Source: Verticillium longisporum (Eukaryota > Ascomycota > Sordariomycetes > Glomerellales > Plectosphaerellaceae). From it: a stretch of 64,000 nt of DNA. How positions within the stretch are numbered: the stretch's first letter is position 1; each line of letters starts with the position of its first letter. A program made the translations under genes and the position numbers. Shown in pieces: positions 1-10,395 of this stretch. The stretch is from contig JAETXT010000004.1 in the NCBI GenBank assembly GCA_019188255.1, positions 620,001 through 684,000 of the forward strand, read 5' to 3'. The notes beneath the pieces are model-generated. The model was not told where the DNA came from. It searched no databases and saw nothing but the letters and a program-made list of their open reading frames with translations.

Positions 1-223
1 CCAACACATATCGATGTTCTGATTGACAAACTACAAGAGGCATGAATCAGAACTGGACAAACTGGTCGTGATGATTCCATGACAATCGCCAGCACAGCAA
101 GCAAGCAGAGTCGCCAGCCTCAACACGCCCCCAACACCTAAATACCGAAAACTGAAAACCGAAACATGATAACAAAGATGGCAAAAGGAGTAGCCTCAAG
201 TGGCTCCCATGCAAAAGGAAACT

Positions 224-308
224 CTCCCCGAGACAGGTTCGAACTGTCGATCTCCCGATTGATCTGTTGTTAACAGTCGGACGCCTTAACCAACTGGGCC
301 ACCAGGGA
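224..308 (-). tRNA. tRNA-Asn (GTT), with 11-nt intron
   Basis: Read on the minus strand, this folds as a complete tRNA. A 7-bp acceptor stem (TCCCTGG with TCGGGGA, two G-T wobbles) and a T-arm GACAG/CTGTC with loop TTCGAAC are present. The anticodon loop is CT-GTT-A...A, giving anticodon GTT. An 11-nt intron (ACAACAGATCA) lies one base 3' of the anticodon, the standard eukaryotic position. Removing it leaves a 74-nt body. A T4 stretch just downstream (213-216 complement) fits a Pol III terminator. A second Asn copy lies 88 bp away. Confidence 0.9.
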
Positions 309-396
309 CGATGTTGATTGGATGATAGAAAGTCGATCCAGAGCAAACTATGATGTCAAAGTTGACATGCACTAGCAAAGACAAAAGAGGTAGATG

Positions 397-482
397 CTCC
401 CCGAGACAGGATCGAACTGTCGATCTCCCGATATACTATGCAAGTAACAGTCGGACGCCTTGACCAGCTGGGCCACCAGGGA
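397..482 (-). tRNA. tRNA-Asn (GTT), with 12-nt intron
   Basis: This is a near-identical copy of the neighbouring tRNA-Asn on the same strand, with the same acceptor stem, T-arm and GTT anticodon. The D-loop differs by two bases and the T-loop is TTCGATC. Its intron (CTTGCATAGTAT, 12 nt) is unrelated in sequence to the 11-nt intron of the first copy, while the mature bodies are almost the same. A T-run (TTTT) lies just downstream on the minus strand. Confidence 0.9.
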
Positions 483-734
483 TGTGTGCAGCGCAAAATC
501 GGGGGCTTCATTAGGGCTTTGGAACGGAGGAGCGAGATGAGAGGGTGGGTGGGTTCATGGCGAGAAATAGAGGAGGGCGAGGCTCCATCAAGCTCTCTCC
601 ATCGTGGTCCGTTTTGAGTGGATTGAGGCGGGCGAGGGAGCCTGCAGGAGGCAGCCAACGGCGGCGCTCGATAGCGCCAATGTAGGGGCTCAGTAGCACG
701 GCGCGTGCCTTGCCGCCGCCGAAGAGAAATACAG

Positions 735-834
735 CTGTGCCAAAGGTGTAGAATGCCACCTGTGCCAATAGTGTAGAATGGCAGCTGGGCCAATAGCGTA
801 GAACGGCACCTGTGCCAAATAGTGCAGAATGCCA
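735..834. repeat. 25-bp minisatellite, four copies
   Basis: There are four back-to-back imperfect copies of a 25-bp unit beginning CTGTGCCAA and containing GTAGAATG. They start at 735, 760, 785 and 810. Copies differ by a few substitutions, and the last has one extra base. The array lies in non-coding DNA. Confidence 0.85.
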
Positions 835-1390
835 ACTGAAATGCCAGGTCATACAGATTCTTGTACTGGTGTAATGCAATGCTTCCCTATTTTCACAAGG
901 GTGACTTCATAAGGGTGACAAAACTCCAGCACGAACCTAGAGGGCGCATAGTATTGAGGTTATGGCGTGGCCGCCTACTATCTCCGTCTGTCCTGGCAAG
1001 TCTGTGATGAGCTGCAAACGCTGTGAAACTGGGACTGCTATTCTGCCACCCGGCTCTTTGTGCCCTGGATCATCAAGACCATGACTGGTGCTCTCGATAT
1101 GCAAAGTGAGTCTAGGGGTAGTGCTCATGCACCTCTGAGGGCCTGCTTGTGAGCAACCAACCATGACTGTATGTTTGGATCGTTCTGTTCACGCTTCCAT
1201 GTAGAAATGGCCCCTGAAAATACATCGATGCTACAGGAATGATATTGACCCGGGATGGGAGCCTTCAGAACGTATTTTCCATGGTGATACAGGTTGCTGT
1301 TGTTGAAAAGACAGGAGCATGGAGACACTTGTAAGTGTGTCCATGGTCAGACAGCACGACTGCGCCCTGATCCGCCACACATAAGCCACT

Positions 1391-1480
1391 CCTACCTAGG
1401 TAGGTAGCTCAAGGTACCCAGGCTCAGGTACCTAAGGGACCTGGGTCGCTTGCTAAGGTACCTAGGGAGGTACCGTAGGG
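1391..1480. repeat. Cluster of palindromic CCTAGG / GGTACC words
   Basis: Within 90 bp there are repeated, partly overlapping words of the type CCTACCTAGGTAGGTAG, AAGGTACC and GGTACCTA. Similar single copies occur near 15011, 23425 and 28755. Function is not evident; this may be a short dispersed repeat family or a regulatory island upstream of the next gene. Confidence 0.5.
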
Positions 1481-2126
1481 CTAGACGAGCCCGCTGTGTT
1501 TGAACCCCCTTGACCCCGCATCGAGGTGCAGCGGCGGCGTGCAGCTGCAGTCCGGGCAACTATGCCTCTGTTGCCCCTGCCGCCACCTCGCCTGAAGCCA
1601 CTGCATCTGCCAACGGCGCAGCATCAACTCATGCCGAAGGTCTCTCGTTACCATCATCATCACCACCACCACCACTGCTCAAGTCATCAAACAGCTGCCC
1701 AAGCCTTTGGCAGTCGTTTGCTTCATCGACGGGCGAGCCACTCCCAAGCATTCCAGGCATCCAAGCATCCAAGCACCCCAGACCACACCAGGCACCAGGC
1801 ACCAGGCACCAGTCCTCATCGCTCAGACAGTCTGCCTTGCCAATCAGAACCCGCCAGCAACGCCCAAGATGCAGGCCTCAACAGGAGCTGAGCCGCCTTT
1901 TTGGATCGGCGAACCGACTGGTCGCGCCATGCTTGTGGTATAATTAGCTTGGCCTCTCTCTCCTTCTTCTGCTTTGATCCAGACATGCCATCCTTCCTGC
2001 CACCTCCTGCTACCGCCGCAGCAACACCCTGATCCAGGTCTCAGCCGTCGAAGCAACACCCGATCAAGGCCTCTGCCATCACTGGACAGCCTCTGCCATC
2101 GAAGCAACACCTGGCCTCCACCGACC

Positions 2127-4688
2127 ATGGACACCGCCCACAAGCAGGAGTACAAGGTCCGTGACCTGACGACACGCTCCGTCACCCTCTTTCCCTCGCG
2201 CGCCCAAGTCGTGCGCGAGCTCAAAGACGTCTCCCTTAAGGTACGCTTCCGAACCCCGCCATACCCCGCCTGTCTCGCTCCTCGCTGCCTGACTGCCTCC
2301 CCCGTCCAGCAACACACGCTAACACACCAACAATAGCCCGGCGTCAACGAGATCACCGTCATCGGTCTCACGCCCACCGTCGACGAACACTCCATCAAGG
2401 TTGAAGGCACCGGTCTCGCCGTCATCTCCAACATCACCGTTGAGCTCCAGTCCAATCGAGACATCTACGAGGACATTTACCCCGACTCCGACAATGACAG
2501 CGACGAAACCTCAGACGAAGAACAGATTCTAGATCCCAACGCCTCCCAGGAGGATGCCGCAGAGCTTCAACAGGTCCGCCAGCAACTCGTGGCCCTGCGC
2601 GATGAACAGACCCGCGCCAAGGAATCGCTGGCCAGTGCCGAGAACCGTCTCAAGATCCTCGACGCCTACGGCAAACACATGGCGGAGGAGGATGGCACCG
2701 ACATTGTGGGAAGTCTGGACAAATACCGGACCGAGCGCGAAAAGGTCTTTGACGACCACATGACCGGTGTCAAGGAATCCCGCGACATTCTTCTCCGCAT
2801 TGAGGAAGCCACCAAGGTCGAGACTCGCCTCGTCGCCGAAGCCGCCAAGGCCCAGCGCAAGGCCGTCAAGGCCTGGCTCAAGGCGCAAAAGACGAAACAG
2901 ACTGAGCAGACCAAGAAGGACAGGCGCAAGGCCGAGCAGCAGAAGGAGAAGGCCCGCGTCCGCACCGAGCGCGAGAAGTTTTGGCCACGCCAGTGCTACG
3001 CCGTCTGCATCACCCTCGACGCCACCGCCTTCACCCCCATGTCGTCGCGGCGCAACTCCGTCTCCAGCGACCTCGTCAAGGTGCCCGTTGCGGGGTCGGA
3101 TGACGCCGTCGACCCCTCCCAGTTGACATGCGACCTTGTGCTGAGCTATGTCACGACGGCCGCTTTCTGGTCCCCCAGCTATGATCTCCAGCTTTCGACG
3201 ACGACCAACACAGCCACCCTCTGCTTCGACGCCCAGCTCACCAACAAGACGTCCGAGACCTGGAGCAACTGCAAGATTGTCCTCTCGACGTCCCAGGCCT
3301 CCTTCTCCGGCATTGCCGATGCCATTCCCACCCTCGCGCCCTGGCGCATCAAGCTCGCCACCCGGGGCACCGTCAGAGACAACACGGCCCTGCTGGCGAG
3401 CCGCGAAGAACTCCGCGAGAAGGAGTCGTGGCAGGCACAGCGCAAACAGCTGCCCCCGCAGCAATCGCGCAATACCCTCTTTGGCCGACCACAGCAGAAT
3501 CCATGGGGAGCAAGCCATGGCTGGTCAGGACAGCCGCAGCAGCAAATACAGCAACAAATGCAGCAGCAGCAAATGCAACATCAGAGTCTGCAGAGCACTG
3601 CCGCCGAAGTGTTCGGTGCTCCCGAGGAGGTTCTCCGGAAGAAGGCAGCCAAGTCAGGCAACATGATGGCTGTCGCCTCATCCTCGTTTGCACCCAACGC
3701 TCGCTCTGCTTTCCCTCCGCCGCCTGCCCCGAGCGCTGCCGCTCCCGGTGGCGGTTCAGCGCTACATGCAGGCGCGGCCACGAGCGGAGGGCTGTTTAGT
3801 GTGGGCGGAGGCGGATTCGGAAGCCACGCGAGCCGAGGCGGCGGACTGTTTGCTTCTAAGCCAGACCTGGCCGATGACGAGACCGAGGTGAACGTTGATG
3901 TCGAACCCGAGCTCGATTTCGAAGAGTCCGCCATGGAGGAGACGGGCCTCACGACGACCTATGACCTCTCCAACTCGAAGACGCTGGCCCCACGCTCGAC
4001 AGCGTCTAAGCAGCGCGTCGTCCGCCTCACGCTGCCGGACGTCGTTTTCAGTCACTCCGCCCTCGCCAGGTACCGACCCGATGCCTACCTCAACGCGCGC
4101 CTCCGCTTCTTCAGCTTGATGTCCCTGCTGCGCGGGCCCACCGGCCTGACCCTCGACCGCGCCTTCATGGGCCGCACCAACCTGCCGCGCTGCAGCCCTG
4201 GCGACTCCTTCAGCCTGTCGCTCGGCGTCGATCCCGCCGTCAAGGTCCTGTACCCGAAGCCCGAGGTTCGCCGCGGCACCACGGGCATCTTCAAGGTCGA
4301 GAACAGCGGCGTCTACACGCGCGCCATCACCCTCATCAACACGCGCAGCTCGACCGGCGGCGGCAAGGCCATCAGGCTGCTCGTGCATGACCAGATTCCC
4401 GTGTCGGAAGACGAGCGTCTCAAGGTCGAGATCCTGCAGCCGAAGGGTCTCTCCGTCGGCGGGGGTGGCGTCGGCGCTGGCGCGCCTACGCGTGATGGCA
4501 AGGAGGACAGGGACTGGGGTACCGCCGTCGCGTCGCTCAAGAAGGAAGGCGAGGTCAGCTGGGATGTCAGCCTCAAGGCCGGCCGCGGCGTCCGACTCGG
4601 CCTGGAGTACGTGGTTGCGTTGCCGGGTGGGGAGCACGCCGTGCAGTGTCAGGAAGTCGGCAAGACGTGGACGCAGATGAACGAGTGA
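2127..4688 (+). CDS. DUF4140/DUF4139 domain protein (mucoidy-inhibitor-like)
   Basis: The coding sequence is join(2127..2240, 2337..4688), 821 aa, with one 96-nt intron. The ATG at 2127 gives an N-terminus (VTLFPSRAQVVREL) typical of the DUF4140 module. It is followed by an acidic stretch and a long charged coiled coil (about residues 110-250, rich in K/E/Q). The remainder (about 255-815) is the DUF4139 beta-rich module, interrupted by a glutamine-rich insert (about 435-456) and a glycine/alanine-rich low-complexity insert (about 485-545). The family is widespread in fungi, animals and bacteria (F37C4.5/MuiA-like), and its biochemical role is not established. No signal peptide or membrane helix is visible, so a cytosolic location is inferred. 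The low-complexity inserts make it longer than bacterial relatives. Confidence 0.85.
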
Positions 4689-5365
4689 GCTTGGGATGGA
4701 CTTGGCGTTTGGTCAATGATGGCTTGACTGCGTACGTAGTAGATAGTATGAAACAGAATGATACCCTTAGCCGTTTTCGTGTAAATGAAAGTAATATCAC
4801 ATGCGGGAATGATGTGAAGTTTGTTGCATGGCATATCGTGACCTACCCATTCTTGTGCGCCTATTAAGTCTGTTCTAACACTCTGGCACTGCTCCTTGCC
4901 TGTAGCCTTTACGATACTCCCGCCCGCGCTCAATGAATATTCAATGGGAGATCTGAGCTGTCAATACGAAGACGAAACAGAGCCTTGGCCAAGTCTGCTG
5001 GGTGGGGGATAGAGAATTGATCAGTTTCAATCTTGCTCATTCGTAGAGCATCGCCGGCCTGTTCCAAGATCTGAATAAATTCTGTTTACTCTGGAGGATC
5101 CTATGAGTTGTTCTCTACGAACAGCCTGTTACCCAGGGATACATTCGATGAAGGCTTCCCCTTTCTTGGCCACGCTATCGTGGCTAATACTGTCAAGCAC
5201 GCCTCGCGGCCGGAGGTTATCGGGGGTCCCATATAACAGCTACATCTTAAATATTCACTGAAGGCCGCTCATCTTCAAGGTCGCTCAAATACCCGGATCC
5301 CAATGCCTTGATTCACAGCATCTTCACCTTAAGGATCTACTACTCCCTCAGTCTCACCTCCCATC
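4689..5365. other. Intergenic (converging gene ends)
   Basis: This lies between the 3' ends of two convergent genes, so it should hold both terminators and 3' UTRs. Nothing else is recognised. Confidence 0.6.
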
Positions 5366-6119
5366 TCATTCAGGCCCCTCGAGCCCCGTCCTCATGAAAA
5401 TGTTGGACGGCTTCTTCCAGTCCTTGAACTCCTCGCTCACGCCGTAGTCAATCTCAGGCCCCTCCTGTCGGAAGCCAAGCTTCACATAGGCCCCGCGTCC
5501 CATGGCCGACGCCTCCGTCAGCGCCTCGAGACCTCCCCTCCTCGCCGCCTCCTCAAGCCCCCAGCGCACGAGCTTCTGCGCGATGCCCCTCCGCTGGAAC
5601 CCAATCTCGACAGCGCACAAGTCCAGGACCATGACGGCCGGCTGCGCCTCCCCCGCCTTGGCCCTGACAACCTCGGCCCGCCGCCTGTGCAGCCCCCTCT
5701 CGACCTCGACGCAGTCCCGCTGCGCGCGCGTCCCCCGGGTACAGCTCCTCGAGGTCGGCCGCCGCCCGGAGGTCCTCGACCGGCCTGTCGCCGCGGCCCT
5801 CGACCATGGACAGCTGCACCCAGATGGCGACGCCGACGATGCGGCGCGCCCCGGCTCCGCGGTCCGCGTCCGGCAGCGTCGCCTTGAGGAACACCGTGTT
5901 CGGGTCGCCGGCGGCGTCGCGCGTCGTCTTGCTGAAGCGCGCCGCCATGCGCGCCGCGGCCGCGGCCTGGCCGGCTGGCGTGTCCCAGCCTGGGTTGAAG
6001 TGCGTCCAGATCTCGTCGCCGGCCTGCTTGGCGAAGGCGTTGGTGACGACTTGGTGGGCTTCGGGGAAGTCGTCGGCGCTTGTGATGGGGTCGATGCGGA
6101 GGTCTGTGGAGGCGGCCAT
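5366..6119 (-). CDS. GNAT-family N-acetyltransferase, frameshifted
   Basis: The start is the ATG at 6119 (MAASTDLRIDP). The first frame encodes the N-terminal half of a GNAT fold, including the VGVAIWVQ strand and a DLEELYPG segment. The second half sits in another frame and ends at 5366; it carries the acetyl-CoA loop region (GFQRRGIAQKLVRWGLEEA) and a C-terminal YVKLGFRQEG segment. The two frames meet at a GC-rich run (5721-5736: CGCGCGCG next to CCCCC), where one surplus base would account for the shift. No plausible GT...AG intron bridges the frames. Corrected length would be about 250 aa, usual for this fungal family. The lesion could be a sequencing error or a genuine inactivating indel. 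Substrate cannot be predicted. Confidence 0.7.
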
Positions 6120-6901
6120 GCTGGGTGTGTCTTTCGCCTTGTAGGTTGTCCTTCTGCGGCGTCGGGACGGAACTGAAACAGAGTGTTGGTCTGCAGTGTG
6201 TTGAAGTATGGACGATGAAGGCAAGGAGATGTCGCCTCCCCCCCTCTCGTGGAAAACCCCTCGTTATGAACGACGCCGGTGTGGGCTGTTTTGTCCTTAC
6301 CTAATGGCCATATTCACAGTGACGGATTGCCGATCGGGCAACGATCTTTCTTGCTCGAGTTCGGATAGCGTCTTGGCTGGCGCCACTCTCGAGAGAACAC
6401 ATCAGCGAGACTTGAGTTCTGGATTGGGCGTATTACTATGCGGCTTGATTCTACCAAGTTGTCTATCCCATGCTAGGTCTTGTGATTTTTTCGCTCAAGA
6501 TTTCGCATTTGGACTGCTTAGTGTGGTGTCTCGGACCTCGGACACGTCTCATCTTGGCGCGCAAACGAGTATAGGAGGGGGTCTGCCCCTTGGTGAATAA
6601 ATGAGGATGTCCTTTTTTGGTTTACTTCTTCCTCGCGGAAGATACACTGGAAAACAGACCAATGACCATACAGAGGTCCATGACCGAGTGTCAGTAAGGC
6701 CTCGCCCGTCGCCGACGGCACTGCCACCAAGACACGCGGAACATGCAACGGCATCACTGAGGAATCCATGACCGCGAACGGCGGGAGAAACGCGACGCAA
6801 GCAGTTTGAATAGCACGACCAGGCTAAGAAAAAGTCACAATAGTCTGATAGAATAAGCGTCCCACAGCACCAACCCCGACACAGCAATCATGCAGAGCAG
6901 T
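6120..6901. other. Intergenic
   Basis: This contains the upstream region of the acetyltransferase and the 3' flank of the methyltransferase, both on the minus strand. Small open frames here show no recognisable domain. Confidence 0.5.
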
Positions 6902-8079
6902 TTAAGCCTCGGCACTGCTCTCCGGCTCATCGCTCTCAGCCTGCTTACTCTCGGGCTTCTGGCCATACACGACATAACTGAGCGATTCATGTCAGCAGGA
7001 GAAATCCGAGGACAGGATAGTCACTTACATCGGCCAGTAGGAGTGAATCCTGGTATCCTTCAGCTCACGGCGCACCTTGGCCAGCAGGACCTCCATCTCT
7101 TCGTGCGACCAGCCGAGAACGCGGGTGTACACAGCCGCGCTCAACCCATGAAGACCAGACGTGATGTTCTCGAGATTCCACATGCCTAAGAAAGTGAGCT
7201 TGCGTGTCACTCTTGAGTTCGCAGATGGGCATCGCGTCGATGATGGGCAGACATACCTAGCTCCTTGTACTTGGGATCCTTGGGCCACGTGTTCTGCGGC
7301 CACTTGAAGACGACCTGCTGCACATTCTGGAAGCCCTGCGCCTCGAGCTGCTTCTTGTAGTCGAAAGCGCCGTCAAAGGGCCGGCCGATCTTCCGCGTGC
7401 CTTCCAGCAGCTGCGTCGCCCACGCGTGAGTGGACGTGTCCTCCGTCAGGGTGCCGTCGTCGCTGGTGATGGGGCAGATGTCGGCAATCTCAAACCAACC
7501 GCCAGGCGTCAGGTTCTCGTACGCCTTCTGGAAGAAGCCCGGGAAGTCGGCGAGCGCAGCGGTCATCATGCGGCTGTAGATGAAGTCAAACTTCTTGTGG
7601 AACGTCCACGGCGCCTCAATGTCATCCACGAGAAAGTTTACATTGGGGGCGACAAAGGGACTCTGGATGGGGCTGAGGTCGACACCGACGACCGACGCCG
7701 AGGGGAACTCGTCCGCAAAGTCGTTGGCCCAGACGCCCGTGCCCGTGCCGACGTCGAGAGCGTTGTGGATCTGGTGGCCGCCGCGGCCGGCGGGCGACAG
7801 GTACAGCTTGTTCTCGAAAGTCATGAGGAACAGGTGGTGCTGGAGGTCAAGGCGCTCCTGCTCGTCATTGTCGTTGGGCATGGGATAGGAGCCATCCTTG
7901 TACGCGTGATACGTTCGGCCGTTCTCCTGACGGTAGCGAAGAATGCTCGAGTTGATGGACGTGGTCGAGCTAGCGACCGACCCTAACGCCGAGTCGGCGT
8001 CGTCGCCGCGGATCGCGGCTTCGTCAACGTCGAGGACATCCGGTTGGGCCGCAGTGGCTTGCGGGGTCGGACTGGACAT
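6902..8079 (-). CDS. LaeA-like SAM-dependent methyltransferase
   Basis: The coding sequence is complement(join(6902..6977, 7029..7185, 7257..8079)), 351 aa, with introns of 51 and 71 nt. The protein has a disordered N-terminus, a conserved Y-H-A-Y-K-D-G-S-Y-P-M-P-N-D segment, the SAM-binding motif DVGTGTGVW (about residues 109-117), the acidic loop GVDLSPIQ, and a post-motif LTPGGWFEI. The third exon supplies the family-typical YVVYGQKP tail, which supports the last intron. This is the fungal LaeA/TAM-like class. Some members regulate secondary metabolism as velvet partners, but most are uncharacterised and I see no metabolite cluster around it. The reading frame stays open 48 codons upstream and includes a hydrophobic run, so a longer N-terminus is possible; the ATG at 8079 was chosen by family length. 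Confidence 0.85.
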
Positions 8080-8487
8080 GGCGAGCAGGCCGAGGAGTAA
8101 CGTGAACGCTAAAATCAAGATGGCTGGACCGAGATGAGACAAGCGCGCACACAGCAAAGTCAGTGGGGGAGGACAACGAGCACGAGGTGCGAGACAAAAG
8201 CTTCCACTCCGGCGATCGATCAATGGGGCTGGAAGATCAAAACTAGGTGACCCATGTCATGGTGGAAATTATCGGCCTTGATTTCACGTGTTCAATTGCT
8301 TTAAGCTGCGGCCTTTTACCTTCCCTCGGCCCCCCAGCTTGTTGAGCCTGCGGCTAGGACGAAAGTGGCCTGTTCCAACCGAATGGTCTCCTACCCCGCC
8401 GAACAAGGGGGGCGGAGGGTCTCGTGGGTATCGCCAACATGATGTGGAGAAAGGAGTAGACAGCTTTCCTCAAGATCGTGAACCCTC
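8080..8487. other. Intergenic between two minus-strand genes
   Basis: This is the 5' flank of the methyltransferase and 3' flank of the AA9 gene. No separate gene is seen. Confidence 0.5.
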
Positions 8488-9281
8488 TCAGCAAGTGATG
8501 GGCCTCGGGCCAGCAGGCGTGTATGGCTTCAGATTGTTGTCCGGCTTCCCCGTGTTGCCGTAGATCATGATGGTGATTGCCGAGTCGTTCGCCTCATAGA
8601 CACCGGGGATAGCAAAAGTCTCTTCTGGTGCAAAGTTCCCTCCACGGGTGACTCTCAAGTTGACACACGAAGTGTAAAACTGCGAGCCCCTGGGAACATA
8701 AGCAGAATGAAGGGCCAAAAGCTCCACGCGCAAAATGTAGTCCCCGGGTGCGATGCATTCTGGAATACCAAAGTAGGTCCAGCCATCCTGCTGTAGCAGG
8801 TTGTCGACGCCCCAAATGCCCCTCGTGTTGTCAAAGCCGTCTTCGGCAATCTTGAACCACTCAAGGTTGGCGTGGGACGACGTCGCAGCGTCTTCGACCT
8901 TTGCAAGCCATGCAGTGATAGGTCCCTTATGGGATGCGGCAATCGGGTTGTCGACGTCTCCAGGGTATTGTTCGCCGCCAAGGACGTGTTGATACCAGGC
9001 GCCGATCTCATCGCCAGCCTCAACTTCAATCACATCAGTTGAAGTATGCGTGACGAGACCGCAAGTCAAATCATTCGAGCTGACATCCTCAACCGGATTG
9101 TTGATGCCGGGAGCTCGTAGCCCGGAAAGGGGAGGGGCCTCGACACCGTTGACGGAGACGACCTACGTATGAATTAAAATCATGCGACGACTAAGGAAAC
9201 TAGACAAACAAATCTAACCTGGAAAATGGCGTGGCCCTGGGAAAGGGCCGCAAGCGCCAAGGCTGAGATTGCGTATTTCAT
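8488..9281 (-). CDS. AA9 lytic polysaccharide monooxygenase (GH61)
   Basis: The coding sequence is complement(join(8488..9162, 9219..9281)), 245 aa, with one 56-nt intron. A signal peptide (about 1-17) is followed directly by His18, the required N-terminal histidine of the mature enzyme (HAIFQ). The second copper-brace histidine is His99 in ASHKGP, and the axial tyrosine is Tyr184 in SQFYTSC. Cysteines at 55, 157, 187 and 245 suit two disulfides. The family uses copper and O2/H2O2 to oxidatively cleave cellulose or hemicellulose outside the cell. There is no carbohydrate-binding module; the protein ends right after the catalytic domain. All active-site residues are present, so activity is expected; substrate regiochemistry cannot be read from sequence. 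Confidence 0.93.
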
Positions 9282-10395
9282 GGCTGTATATCCTCGAAAG
9301 TATTTGCATACGATGAGTGGGTGCTGAGAGATGCCATGTTACAAGATGGCACTCGCCGCCATCTTATAATGATTGGCATATGGACCCAAGATCGTATTCA
9401 AGGTTGGTTGATCTTTCAAGAACTGCACAATGGTTGGGGGCTTTCTGGATGGGGCCTTTCGCTGCCAGGGCCTTTCAGAGATGGGGGCAGATCCAACCTC
9501 GGGACCACTGCCGTATTCCCAGATAGCTCCAAGATTCTTCATTGCGGCAAAGGTTGTATAACAGAAGGACTTATAATTTGAACCGAAAAGATCAGCAAAT
9601 GTATTGCTCTCATGAGTTGAACTGCTCCAGGGCGAATCTATCCACGTGGGTCGCAAGCCTGCGAAAGCACATCTTTAAGATAGCTCATTGGACCAATTTT
9701 GATTGCTGGAGACACGTTCATAGTATTGGAGGCCTTGGTCAATCAAAAATATCGGGTCTTTGTTGGCGTGCTGTGGACCGTGTTACACATGACGCGACAC
9801 CAGACCAAAGGCCGCGCTATCTCAACTTCCTGCCAACCAGCCTTCCTCTTTTGGACAACGGAGGTCTTTGGTACCATAAGCTTGTCAAAGCCATGGCGAG
9901 ATCGCATCTGGGCACCCAAGGTCGGAACCGTTCGTGCCATTGGCCATCCCTCACTCGACAACCGGCTGGGCACCATGGTTGGAGCCAAAATCCAGCGATC
10001 CCTGCCGAATTCGCCACGGAAGGGATGAGAGCAACATGCCAGTCAAGCCGGCTGTTCGTGAAGAAATTCCGAGATCGACATGATCTTGATGTAGCGATAC
10101 TAGATCGAGTCGATGGCATCCCCAGTGAGGAGAAATTTGATTTTCTTCGTTTAACCTCCAACTATAATGTAGGCCCAAAATGACAACCGACACGTAAATA
10201 AAGAACGCAAGTTCTCCGAAAGATTGTTATCTGTAGCAAGGGCTTGAAATATCCAAACAGCATCGGGTATAATAAAGAGAGTACAGCGGCCACTCAGTGG
10301 CATCGCAGCCGAATGTTCCACGAACAAGGCCACATCCCAGCCTCGCGGGCCAAAACCTCCACCGGATACATAACGGCATGACATTGTCGCAGAAT
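9282..10395. other. Intergenic, no gene recognised
   Basis: About 1.1 kb. Open frames occur on both strands but look random in composition and show no family motif. It should contain the AA9 promoter and the 3' end of the following minus-strand gene. Confidence 0.5.

Larger units (their letters stand above)
483..2126. other. Intergenic region and long 5' leader
   Basis: No convincing gene is seen. The stretch holds a 25-bp tandem repeat (735-834), a cluster of CCTAGG/GGTACC words (1391-1480), a CAT/CAC microsatellite near 1650-1676, a GGCACCA tandem near 1785-1810, and repeated GAAGCAACACC words (2050-2115) just ahead of the next start codon. Open frames here have the biased composition of these repeats and no recognisable domains. 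Confidence 0.6.

Noticed and set aside
1481..1947. Proline/alanine/histidine-rich frames on both strands
   Set aside because: Explained by CAT/CAC and GGCACCA simple repeats in non-coding DNA.
2529..4637. Long minus-strand open frames inside the DUF4139 gene
   Set aside because: Antisense shadows of GC-rich coding sequence.
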